In this document: piece by piece, positions 1 through 5,216 of the stretch
Numbering within the stretch: the first letter of the stretch is position 1
Layout of the letters: each line of letters begins with the position of its first letter
From: an uncultured Bdellovibrio sp.
Lineage (GTDB): Bacteria; Bdellovibrionota; Bdellovibrionia; Bdellovibrionales; Bdellovibrionaceae
Assembly (NCBI GenBank): GCA_946480995.1
Contig: CAMLMF010000197.1
Coordinates: forward strand, 1 to 5,610
Direction of reading: 5' to 3'
Length of the DNA: 5,610 bases
Position numbers and translations under genes: made by a program
The notes under the pieces: generated by a model
What the model saw: the letters and a program-made list of their open reading frames with translations, nothing else
Database searches by the model: none
What the model was told of the DNA's origin: nothing

Positions 1-401
1 ACGGTTGGCAGCATTCCAAGAATAGCGATACCGGCGCCACCAATACTTAAAGCCGTGGTCCATCCTGTCACTAGGAATACAAAGATCAGAATTCCCGGAA
101 TGAACAAGACGATAAAGTTAAACGGTGCAATCACTAACAAACGACCGATAACGTTGATCGCCAGGCCCCATTGAAATTGGTGAGCTGGATTATTCACATC
201 CGTGATCAAGTCTTCCGCGCGATAAGCTTTGGCAATTGTTGACGGGAAGCCCAAGCCCAGAGCGATATTTTCTTCGGATTTCCCTTTGGCCAAACCGTGC
301 GTGAAATGCTCTTCATAGTCGGCCAAAATTTCGTCAGTGTTCTTGACGTTATTCTTTTCAAGCTCGGCTTTCAAAGTTTTTAGAAACTCTTGTTTCGTCA
401 T
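1..401 (-). CDS. DUF1700 (HAAS-domain) membrane protein, 3' end beyond left edge
   Basis: This reading frame stays open from the ATG at 401-399 to the window edge, giving 133 visible residues. The N-terminal ~60 residues look like the HAAS/DUF1700 domain: MTKQEFLKTLKAELEKN, then a helix with DYEEHF (residues 28-33) and a GFPSTIAKAY segment (51-60) resembling the family's 'LG(D/F)P..IAK' end. From about residue 82 the chain is hydrophobic, with membrane segments near 82-112 and from about 116 to the edge. The ATG overlaps the PadR stop codon (ATGA, 398-401), and an AAGGAA ribosome site (412-407) lies inside the PadR gene, so translation is probably coupled. DUF1700 proteins are commonly partnered with PadR regulators and are thought to take part in envelope-stress-like signalling; in many genomes a DUF4097 gene follows, which here would lie off the left edge. 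The family call is firm; the molecular role is not established. Confidence 0.85.
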   Translation of the reverse strand, partial: MTKQEFLKTLKAELEKNNVKNTDEILADYEEHFTHGLAKGKSEENIALGLGFPSTIAKAYRAEDLITDVNNPAHQFQWGLAINVIGRLLVIAPFNFIVLFIPGILIFVFLVTGWTTALSIGGAGIAILGMLPT

Positions 402-715
402 GTGATTTCCTTGCCAATTAATACTTCGATTTGTTGATTGAACTCGGTCCACTGCTTGAACTGGTCTTTTTGAAACTCTTTACCCAGCTTCGTCATGCGA
501 TAGTATTTTCGCGGCGGTCCTTCTGACGATTCTTGCAGATAAGTTTCAAAATACTTTTCCTCGGTCAGGCGTCTTAGGATCGGGTAGAGAGTTCCTTCAG
601 AGATTTCTAAAACTTTCGAGATCTCTTCCACCAGTTCGTAGCCGTAATAATCCTTACGCCCAATCAAGGTCAGTACGCAGAGTTCAAGCACACCTTTTTT
701 AAATTGTGCATTCAT
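398..715 (-). CDS. PadR-family transcriptional repressor
   Basis: A 105-residue protein, the usual length of the short PadR type. The winged helix-turn-helix fills most of it: FKKGVLELCVLTLIG (5-19), YYGYELVEEI (23-32), the recognition helix around SEGTLYPILRRL (39-50), and the wing SEGPPRKYYRMT (64-75), where PRKYYR is the classic PadR wing signature. The C-terminal helix (about 77-101) should form the dimer. The start is ATG 715-713; its ribosome site is weak (AAAGG about 11 bases upstream), suggesting modest expression. The stop overlaps the DUF1700 start by 4 bases, so the two form an operon. PadR proteins usually repress their own operon and release DNA on binding a small molecule or receiving a partner signal; the effector here is unknown. 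The four GTAC boxes just upstream are the likely operator. Confidence 0.93.
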   Translation of the reverse strand: MNAQFKKGVLELCVLTLIGRKDYYGYELVEEISKVLEISEGTLYPILRRLTEEKYFETYLQESSEGPPRKYYRMTKLGKEFQKDQFKQWTEFNQQIEVLIGKEIT

Positions 716-732
716 GAGCTGCCCAACCTTTC

Positions 733-789
733 GGTACTAAACTATGCTAGGTACTGTGTAATGTAAAGTACTAAGTGGCGCATGGTACT
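733..789. promoter_or_regulatory. Four GTAC-centred boxes at exact 17-bp spacing upstream of padR-type gene
   Basis: The hexamers GGTACT (733-738), GGTACT (750-755), AGTACT (767-772) and GGTACT (784-789) start exactly 17 bases apart, each with the self-complementary core GTAC. The 11-base spacers between them are not conserved, so this is an array of sites rather than a duplicated block. It lies 18 to 74 bases upstream of the PadR start codon and covers the candidate promoter. The position makes self-repression by PadR the natural reading. That PadR itself binds here is inference; the spacing is directly visible. Confidence 0.6.
739..767 (-). promoter_or_regulatory. Candidate sigma-70-type promoter for the PadR-DUF1700 operon
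   Basis: On the minus strand TTTACA (767-762) is followed after 17 bases by TAGTTT (744-739), giving weak but correctly spaced -35 and -10 hexamers. The GTAC box at 750-755 falls in the spacer and the box at 767-772 touches the -35, an arrangement suited to repression. The hexamers match the consensus only partly, so this is a tentative call. Confidence 0.35.
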
Positions 790-845
790 GAGGTCTGTTT
801 TATTAGGTAAGTATTCGAAATAAAAAGGAAAAGCTTGATCAAGAG

Positions 846-893
846 GGCAAAATACAACGCGGCGCTAGAGAAAAAGAACCGGGGTACTTTGCC
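846..893 (-). terminator. Weak hairpin candidate after the secreted-protein operon
   Basis: In minus-strand RNA, GGCAAAGUA (893-885) can pair with UAUUUUGCC (854-846) through 9 pairs, one of them G-U, around a loop of about 30 bases. A T-rich stretch (about 833-818 on the minus strand) follows some 13 bases later. The long loop and the distance to the T-run make this a poor intrinsic terminator. Nothing better is visible between the stop codon at 905 and the GTAC boxes. Apart from this and the boxes, the intergenic stretch 716-904 shows no gene. Confidence 0.25.
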
Positions 894-904
894 TTTAAAA
901 GTAA

Positions 905-1969
905 TTATAAAGCGACATTGATCGTGCGTTCGTGTGTTTGCAGCATTTGCTCAAAGCTTGATTGGTTTGCTTTGCGAGCGGCGTCCTTAGTTGCTAAAGC
1001 GAGAGCTTTCTCTTTATCTTCTTCGCTCATAGTCGCTGTTAAGTTCTTATTTTCGAAAGTCATAAAGCGAGTCTTGTCGACCGGAATAACTAGATAAGGC
1101 ACTTTGATTGCGCTCGCGTCCTCGCTGACATCCGTCAGTCCCAAATATTGGGGGGCGTGAATGATAAACAGTCGAGCCGCAAGAGCCGCCAAAGGACCCA
1201 GGGCCGCAGACGGTTCCGGATTGCGATGTAATGAGCTGTGAACATAGATAACGGGTTGGCGATTGATATCTCGGGTCGCTGAACGAAACTCGGCGATATT
1301 TGCGATATCAGAAGCGGCCCAGACATTTAAATGCAAAAGCGCCATGCGCAGAAGTTCTTTTGGAATGCCGTGAAAATCAGAGTCCGGAATTTCATTGAGG
1401 AACTTCAGACCTTCCATTTTAAAGCGCAGATCGCTTAAGTCGCCGCCGCCACCGACGCCCACCGAACCTCCGCCGCCGCTGCGAGAAGCGCTGGCTCTTT
1501 TGTTTTCCAAGAATTTTCCCCAATCCACAAGAGTCGCAGGGGGTGCCGTCAGATCGCGAGTAAAGACTTCGGCAGTAATTTCATAGTTTCGATCAGCATT
1601 AAAGCCAAAGCCCAGTATTTCATGCAGAGCAAGTTTTCGTAGTTGTGCATCGTCCACATTCTTACAGTCTTTATTTAAATAGATATGACCCTTGTATTGG
1701 ATTCGTGAAATGTCAGGCTGCCAGAGAGCGCAGTTTCGATTGCCGACTTTAAAAGTCAAGTTCGGGTAGTGAACAAGAGGCACTTCCAAAGCGACCTTTT
1801 TTATATCCGCCAAGGGAATATTTTGCAGATGTTGAACGCCTTCAGATTCTAATTGCAAAATAACTGTCATCGCAGCGTCGCGAAAGCGCGCAGTCACTTC
1901 GTTCTGTTGCGCCAGTGCGGCCGAAGTAAATGCAATGAACAGAACAAAAGGCAGCATCAAGAATTTCAT
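905..1969 (-). CDS. Secreted protein with degenerate HExxG motif and two related halves
   Basis: A 354-residue protein that I cannot assign to a named family. The start is ATG 1969-1967, chosen because it opens a clear signal peptide (MKFLMLPFVLFIAFTSAALA, cut after Ala20 before QQ) and has an AAGGAA site 5 bases upstream; the frame itself runs open further, to 2035. The first half (about 21-150) contains HIYLN (95-99), Cys80 and Cys101 as a possible disulfide, and LALHEILGFGFNADRNYE (113-130), where His116-Glu117 recalls a zincin helix but Gly120 replaces the second His. A glycine-rich linker follows (164-176). The second half (about 180-300) repeats the order of features: EIP...LLRMALL, VIYVHSS (240-246) and HAPQYLGLTD (271-280). 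The last 50 residues are charged and helical. It is probably exported to the periplasm or outside. Active protease function is doubtful because the third ligand set is incomplete. It is coupled to the TIGR02147 regulator by an ATGA overlap. Confidence 0.85.
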   Translation of the reverse strand: MKFLMLPFVLFIAFTSAALAQQNEVTARFRDAAMTVILQLESEGVQHLQNIPLADIKKVALEVPLVHYPNLTFKVGNRNCALWQPDISRIQYKGHIYLNKDCKNVDDAQLRKLALHEILGFGFNADRNYEITAEVFTRDLTAPPATLVDWGKFLENKRASASRSGGGGSVGVGGGGDLSDLRFKMEGLKFLNEIPDSDFHGIPKELLRMALLHLNVWAASDIANIAEFRSATRDINRQPVIYVHSSLHRNPEPSAALGPLAALAARLFIIHAPQYLGLTDVSEDASAIKVPYLVIPVDKTRFMTFENKNLTATMSEEDKEKALALATKDAARKANQSSFEQMLQTHERTINVAL

Positions 1970-2793
1970 TTCTTTTCCTTTGCGACAGCCTTTAACGGGA
2001 TCATCTGCATATTGCACTGATAGACTTCGCTGCAAGTGCCATCAGAAAGGGTGTGAGACAACTGCGCCATGAAATCCGCGATCATTTGCTTCGCGGTTTC
2101 AAGGTTTTCGGGGTTTACAGCCACTGAAAAGCCAGTGATCAAACGTTTTTGGAAATCTTCAGCCGCCGTCTTATTTAACTCTTGGTAGGACTTCTGAATC
2201 ATCTGACGATGAAAGTCGCGCACTTCTGACTTTGAAGTTGTGGTTGGGAAGTAAGAATGCGCATCGATCTTTTTCCAAGTGTTATCGGCGTTTTTTGTAA
2301 TCAGACCGAATTTCTCCAGATTCAAAAGACTGTTTTGTACTTGGCGTACAGAGATATCAAAGTACTTCGCAATTTCTTCGGCCGAGGATTTTAACTTATG
2401 ACAAGTTAAGTAGGTCAAAATAGGCATATTGAACCAGTCGCGCAGTAATTCAAATTTTTCCGTGCTTTCAACTTGGTAATTCTTCATTTTGTCAGTCTCC
2501 ATCACGCGTGGTGCGGAGACTCGTTTCAGCTGATCTTCAGATATGGTATCCAAAGCTAAAGCCTTCAAAAAAGACGATTGCTGGGAAATATCCATATCCA
2601 AAATTTGGAAAATGCGCTTTGCGCGAGGTTGGGGCAGGGTCTTCTTGCCTGTCAAAATTTTTGTCACGAAGACCGGGCTTACGCCAAGGTCGCGAGCCAG
2701 AGCCCTTTGGGAATAGGCTTTATTCTTCCTCTTCTTCAAGAGAAAGGCCCTCTGCAAGATCTCGCCGGATTTAAATGTTTTCCCATTAAGCAT
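1966..2793 (-). CDS. TIGR02147 / DUF4423 family regulator
   Basis: A 275-residue cytoplasmic protein matching the TIGR02147 family in order and length. The N-terminal helix-turn-helix is at about 24-70: YSQRALARDLGVSP with VFVTKILTGKKTLPQPRAKRI, close to phage-repressor type HTH domains. The DUF4423 part begins near 107 with TEKFELLRDWFNMPILTYL, then a second winged-helix-like segment (SAEEIAKYFDISVRQVQNSL, 137-156, and LEKFGLI, 159-165). The family's hallmark ending SEVYQCNMQMIPL is at 255-267. Such proteins are abundant in Bdellovibrio and Fibrobacter and are taken to be transcription regulators; targets are mostly unknown. The start ATG 2793-2791 lacks a good ribosome site, which suggests low expression or a leader-poor message. 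The TGA stop overlaps the start of the secreted-protein gene by 4 bases, so that gene is a likely co-regulated partner. Confidence 0.9.
   Translation of the reverse strand: MLNGKTFKSGEILQRAFLLKKRKNKAYSQRALARDLGVSPVFVTKILTGKKTLPQPRAKRIFQILDMDISQQSSFLKALALDTISEDQLKRVSAPRVMETDKMKNYQVESTEKFELLRDWFNMPILTYLTCHKLKSSAEEIAKYFDISVRQVQNSLLNLEKFGLITKNADNTWKKIDAHSYFPTTTSKSEVRDFHRQMIQKSYQELNKTAAEDFQKRLITGFSVAVNPENLETAKQMIADFMAQLSHTLSDGTCSEVYQCNMQMIPLKAVAKEKK
1975..1980 (-). promoter_or_regulatory. Ribosome binding site fixing the secreted-protein start
   Basis: AAGGAA on the minus strand stands 5 bases before the ATG at 1969-1967. It lies inside the last codons of the regulator gene. Together with the signal peptide it supports this start over the ATG at 2035, which would add 22 hydrophilic residues in front of the signal peptide. 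Confidence 0.7.
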
Positions 2794-2826
2794 ACTAAAT
2801 CACTATCCAATATTTGTGCCATTCGC

Positions 2827-2843
2827 TGTCTCATTTTTAGACA
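2827..2843. repeat. Short dyad in divergent intergenic region
   Basis: TGTCT (2827-2831) and AGACA (2839-2843) form a 5-bp inverted repeat with a 7-base T-rich centre, 34 to 50 bases upstream of the TIGR02147 start codon. It has operator-like size and position, but a 5-bp dyad can arise by chance. Confidence 0.3.
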
Positions 2844-2872
2844 TTTCAAAATTTCACGTTACCCAGTCAGGG

Positions 2873-2887
2873 TCACACTCAGTGTGA
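2873..2887. promoter_or_regulatory. Perfect 15-base palindrome, possible operator
   Basis: TCACACT-C-AGTGTGA is a perfect 7-bp inverted repeat around a single base, midway between the divergent TIGR02147 and Cys-repeat genes (80 and 95 bases from their starts). No T-run directly follows on either strand, so a protein-binding site fits better than a terminator. It is the best operator candidate in the intergenic stretch. The factor that would bind is unknown; the neighbouring HTH regulator is one candidate. Confidence 0.45.
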
Positions 2888-2906
2888 AGCCTTAGCAGTT
2901 TTTTTG

Positions 2907-2930
2907 TGGACCTACTTTATAAAGGGTCCA
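2907..2930. repeat. TGGACC/GGTCCA inverted repeat flanking an AT-rich core
   Basis: TGGACC (2907-2912) and GGTCCA (2925-2930) enclose 12 bases that include TTTATAAA (2916-2923), itself self-complementary. It sits 53 to 76 bases before the Cys-repeat gene start. TATAAA could be part of a -10 element, although no convincing -35 stands 17 bases upstream. It may be an operator or a 5' leader hairpin; neither can be decided here. Confidence 0.35.
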
Positions 2931-2982
2931 TGCAGATCCGGAATAGTTCTGGATTAAAAACAAAAAACTGAAGGAGTTCGTT

Positions 2983-3339
2983 ATGAAAATGTTTAAGGTC
3001 ATCTTGGTTGCGGCAGTGCTGGTTGTTTCTGGAAGTGCTTTTGCTCAGACTGGTTTAAAGGGGGCAGATGCATTGCGTGCGGCTCAAGAAAGCAATGCGT
3101 TTCTTTTGCAAGCACTGCGTGAAACCAAAGCTAAAAGTCTGTCTTCTTACCGCCGTGATTGCGATGAAGAACCGGATAAAGGCAACTGCGTCCCTAAGTG
3201 TAATATCCGTGCCTCTGATGGCGACTGTCTTTCTTATGGAGCGGACGTGTGCGGCGTTGGTGTTGTGTGTGTTGAGTCTTGTAACATTCGCGCGTCTGAC
3301 GGTGATTGTTTAAGCTATGGTCCGGATAAATGTTTCTAG
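2983..3339 (+). CDS. Small secreted protein with tandem cysteine repeats
   Basis: A 118-residue protein with a textbook signal peptide (MKMFKVILVAAVLVVSGSAFA, cut after Ala21 before QTG), leaving about 97 mature residues. Residues 25-52 look like a helix (ADALRAAQESNAFLLQALR). The rest is cysteine-rich: Cys 60, 69, 73, 82, 90, 96, 100, 109 and 117. Two 22-residue units, CVPK (69-72) plus CNIRASDGDCLSYGADVC (73-90) and CVES (96-99) plus CNIRASDGDCLSYGPDKC (100-117), repeat every 27 residues. A degenerate half unit (CDEEPDKGNC, 60-69) precedes them. An AAGGAG site 6 bases before the ATG predicts strong translation. A bidirectional terminator follows, so the gene is alone. The fold is probably held by disulfides in the periplasm or outside the cell. 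I do not recognise a named family; function unknown. The odd number of cysteines leaves one unpaired or allows intermolecular bonding. Confidence 0.9.
   Translation: MKMFKVILVAAVLVVSGSAFAQTGLKGADALRAAQESNAFLLQALRETKAKSLSSYRRDCDEEPDKGNCVPKCNIRASDGDCLSYGADVCGVGVVCVESCNIRASDGDCLSYGPDKCF
3187..3333 (+). repeat. Two tandem 22-codon Cys-repeat units, old duplication
   Basis: Unit 1 is 3187-3252 and unit 2 is 3268-3333, an 81-base period. Eighteen of 22 residues are identical, yet 14 of those 18 codons differ by synonymous changes, including CTT versus TTA for Leu and TCT versus AGC for Ser. The amino acids have been held while silent sites drifted, so this is not a recent copy. Confidence 0.85.
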
Positions 3340-3348
3340 CAATTAGGC

Positions 3349-3379
3349 AAAAAAAAGCCACTCTTAAGAGTGGCTTTTT
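3349..3379. terminator. Bidirectional intrinsic terminator between converging genes
   Basis: GCCACTCTT (3357-3365) and AAGAGTGGC (3366-3374) form a perfect palindrome that folds as a 7-bp stem with a TTAA loop. Eight A bases (3349-3356) precede it and five T bases (3375-3379) follow. It therefore has a U-tract in both directions. It ends the Cys-repeat gene (stop 3337-3339) and the nucleotidase operon (stop 3390-3388). Confidence 0.93.
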
Positions 3380-3387
3380 GATTTCCC

Positions 3388-4758
3388 TTAAACCTCGTGG
3401 GCCAGCGGGCGGCGTGGAGCTCGGAAGTAAGTTCTTGGCGAAAGTTCCAAGAGGTCTGCCAGTTGTTCCATGTACACGCACGCATAGCGATCAAGCTGAT
3501 AGGCGAAATAACTTTCTTCGTTCCCCGCACGCATCAATTGACCCCAGTTAGAGTTGTACATTGATTGCTGCTTTTTGATCAGCTGACTGATTTGCGTGTC
3601 GATTTCTGAAATCGCTTTTTGCAATACTTCAATCTGCTGTTCCGAGTTCGTACCAGTCTTTTCAATTCTTTGAGTCATGATCTCGGTCAGTTCGTCTTCC
3701 AAAGGCTCTTTCTTTTTCATCAGAAGTTCAATTTCCTGATTAGTAGGTTCGGCCTTTTTGTTGTTTTCAACTTCGACGTCCAGCTCTTCAATGACCATCG
3801 CCGTGCGCCAGTTACAGTCTTTTTTAAGACGTAAGATGTCGCCATAAATATGGTCCCCGATGTACAGGATGTCATCGCCATCCAAGCCTAGGTCGGCCGT
3901 GAACTTCTTGGCATTTCCGCCCTGATAAATACCCGGAGTCAATTTACCTTCCATATTTGTCATGGAACCATCTTCTGGATTCACACGCAGATATTTTTGG
4001 CTTTCGTAAAAGAACTTCGGTTTTGAAGCAAAGGTGATCACGAATTCAAACAGATCTTGCCAAGACTTGTGCTCTTTTAAGAATGGTTGAATCGCGTAAT
4101 CCAATAACAATTTGGTGTAATGGAAATCCGAGTTCGTCAAAACAAAGATTTTCTTGCCATGACGACGGAATTTTTCCAAACCGGCAACCAATTGAGGATC
4201 TTTGATAATGAAATGCTCAAGATTCTTTTTTACGACTTCTTTTAATGAGCCGTCGCGATGCGCTTCATCTAAAGCATCTAAAACGTCGTCAGCAATTTGC
4301 GAGTACTCTGGGTACTTGTTGCCCAAATCCGTGTCTTTAAGTTCTACGATCTGTGCGATCAAGTTTGCCAATGAAATTGAAAACGAAGTATCCACAGCCA
4401 AATAGTCTGAATTCGATAAGTCGATGTAAGTTGATTTGTACAGCTTCTGATGGCTTTTGAAATCCAAAGGTTTCAAACCATGATAGGAAGCGCGAATCGC
4501 TGTGTAACGATTCAATTTCAAAAGATTGCCCATTTTGCGATCGATCACCAAGCCACGAATGGCATAGTTATAATCAAACGTCAGCTTGCGCAAAGTTTCA
4601 GGGTAGCCGCGTTTGACTAATTTATCGATCATCGTCGTGTGCGACAGACGTTCAAAGTTTTCGCTGTTATAGCGCACCAACGTATGATCCATATCGACGC
4701 CGATATAGCGGATTTTTTTTAAATTCAAAGTTCTGTTAACAAATACTTTTCCAGTCAT
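3388..4758 (-). CDS. HAD-IG family 5'-nucleotidase (cN-II-like)
   Basis: A 456-residue cytoplasmic protein of the HAD-IG 5'-nucleotidase family (TIGR02244, PF05761), relatives of eukaryotic purine 5'-nucleotidase cN-II (NT5C2), which removes phosphate from IMP/GMP-type nucleotides. HAD motif I is DMDHTL with the nucleophile Asp22 and acid/base Asp24. Motif II is LTNSD with Thr208, and the motif III lysine is probably Lys246 in ASKPKFF. Motif IV is YIGDHIYGDI with Asp302 and Asp307, nearly the cN-II sequence. About 338-400 is a charged, probably coiled-coil stretch. The C-terminal block (NWGQLMRAGNEESYFAYQ, then LDRYACVYMEQLADLL and YFRAPRRPLAHE) closely follows the cN-II end. All catalytic residues are present, so activity is expected; substrate preference is inferred from the family. 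It starts 3 bases after the rhodanese stop, with only a weak AAAG site, so translation is likely coupled. Confidence 0.93.
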   Translation of the reverse strand: MTGKVFVNRTLNLKKIRYIGVDMDHTLVRYNSENFERLSHTTMIDKLVKRGYPETLRKLTFDYNYAIRGLVIDRKMGNLLKLNRYTAIRASYHGLKPLDFKSHQKLYKSTYIDLSNSDYLAVDTSFSISLANLIAQIVELKDTDLGNKYPEYSQIADDVLDALDEAHRDGSLKEVVKKNLEHFIIKDPQLVAGLEKFRRHGKKIFVLTNSDFHYTKLLLDYAIQPFLKEHKSWQDLFEFVITFASKPKFFYESQKYLRVNPEDGSMTNMEGKLTPGIYQGGNAKKFTADLGLDGDDILYIGDHIYGDILRLKKDCNWRTAMVIEELDVEVENNKKAEPTNQEIELLMKKKEPLEDELTEIMTQRIEKTGTNSEQQIEVLQKAISEIDTQISQLIKKQQSMYNSNWGQLMRAGNEESYFAYQLDRYACVYMEQLADLLELSPRTYFRAPRRPLAHEV

Positions 4759-4761
4759 ATT

Positions 4762-5127
4762 TTATCTTTCAACGGGAAGTTGCAGATCGTTCCAAAGCAA
4801 CATTCCACCTTTCATATTGTATACGTGAGTCCATCCATTCATCAGCGCATAAGCAGCAGCATTGGCAGAGCGAGCCCCGCTGCGGCAAACAAAAACAATC
4901 GTCTGATCTTTGGGAAGTGTGTTGAGCTGTTCCGGAAGAGTGTTCAGAACCAAAAGCTCTGAACCTGCGATATGTCCTAACTCACCCACGAACTCTTCGG
5001 GTTGGCGAACATCAATCATCTTAACTTTGGAGCTAACCTTGTGCAGTTCATCAGGAGCAATATCGAACACACCCTCATACTGAGGATTTGCAGTTTTAGA
5101 TTCAAAGTTTACTAAGCTTACAGTCAC
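4762..5127 (-). CDS. Single-domain rhodanese (sulfurtransferase)
   Basis: A 121-residue protein of the single-domain rhodanese family (GlpE/PspE type). After a short N-terminal extension come DELHK (26-30), the motif IDVRQPEEF (38-46), GHIAGS (51-56), and the active-site loop CRSGARS (81-87), whose Cys81 would carry the persulfide. The end GGMLLWNDLQLPVER (107-121) is typical. The loop length of six residues after Cys fits a sulfurtransferase rather than a Cdc25-type phosphatase. The start is GTG (5127-5125), with GGAGG four bases upstream; the ATG near 5147 is out of frame. It has no signal peptide, so it acts in the cytoplasm. It is the first gene of a pair with the nucleotidase. Its physiological sulfur acceptor cannot be read from the sequence. 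Confidence 0.93.
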   Translation of the reverse strand: MTVSLVNFESKTANPQYEGVFDIAPDELHKVSSKVKMIDVRQPEEFVGELGHIAGSELLVLNTLPEQLNTLPKDQTIVFVCRSGARSANAAAYALMNGWTHVYNMKGGMLLWNDLQLPVER

Positions 5128-5160
5128 AGGGCCTCCGGGCGCACCATTGCGGAACCTATG

Positions 5161-5189
5161 AACATAACATCAGCGCGCCGCCGCAGCAA
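5161..5189 (-). promoter_or_regulatory. Candidate promoter for the rhodanese-nucleotidase operon
   Basis: On the minus strand TTGCTG (5189-5184) and TATGTT (5166-5161) are 17 bases apart, matching 3 and 4 of 6 consensus positions. The -35 lies inside the hairpin that follows the M13 gene, so terminator and promoter would overlap. Matches are weak and the call is tentative. Confidence 0.3.
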
Positions 5190-5210
5190 GATTAACTGCT
5201 GCGAGGCGCG
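5174..5210 (-). terminator. GC-rich hairpin after the M13 peptidase gene
   Basis: CGCGCC (5174-5179) pairs with GGCGCG (5205-5210) and CGCAGCA (5182-5188) with TGCTGCG (5197-5203), with a small asymmetric bulge and an 8-base loop. It lies 6 bases after the M13 stop codon. No clear U-tract follows on the minus strand, so it may be a weak terminator or a message-end stabiliser. Confidence 0.5.
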
Positions 5211-5216
5211 GCGGAG

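Noticed and set aside
834..843. Palindrome CTTGATCAAG followed by T-rich DNA on the minus strand as a terminator
   Set aside because: With a real loop only 3 base pairs remain, too short for an intrinsic terminator.
1605..1625. Calling the HE motif of the secreted protein an active HExxH metalloprotease site
   Set aside because: The second His is replaced by Gly (HEILG) and no clear third ligand is visible, so catalysis cannot be supported.
1970..2035. Longer start for the secreted protein at the ATG 2035-2033
   Set aside because: It would place 22 hydrophilic residues before an excellent signal peptide and overlap the regulator gene by 70 bases; the ATG at 1969 has a good ribosome site.
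2508..2895. Plus-strand open frames of 88 and 105 codons
   Set aside because: They lie mostly opposite the well-supported TIGR02147 gene, have unlikely compositions and no family resemblance.
3187..3333. Recent tandem duplication or replication-slippage repeat
   Set aside because: Fourteen of 18 shared codons differ silently, so the DNA copies are old and the similarity is kept at protein level.
3068..3551. Several open frames on both strands around the Cys-repeat gene and terminator
   Set aside because: They run through the terminator or in other frames of the Cys-repeat and nucleotidase genes, with no ribosome site or recognisable domain.
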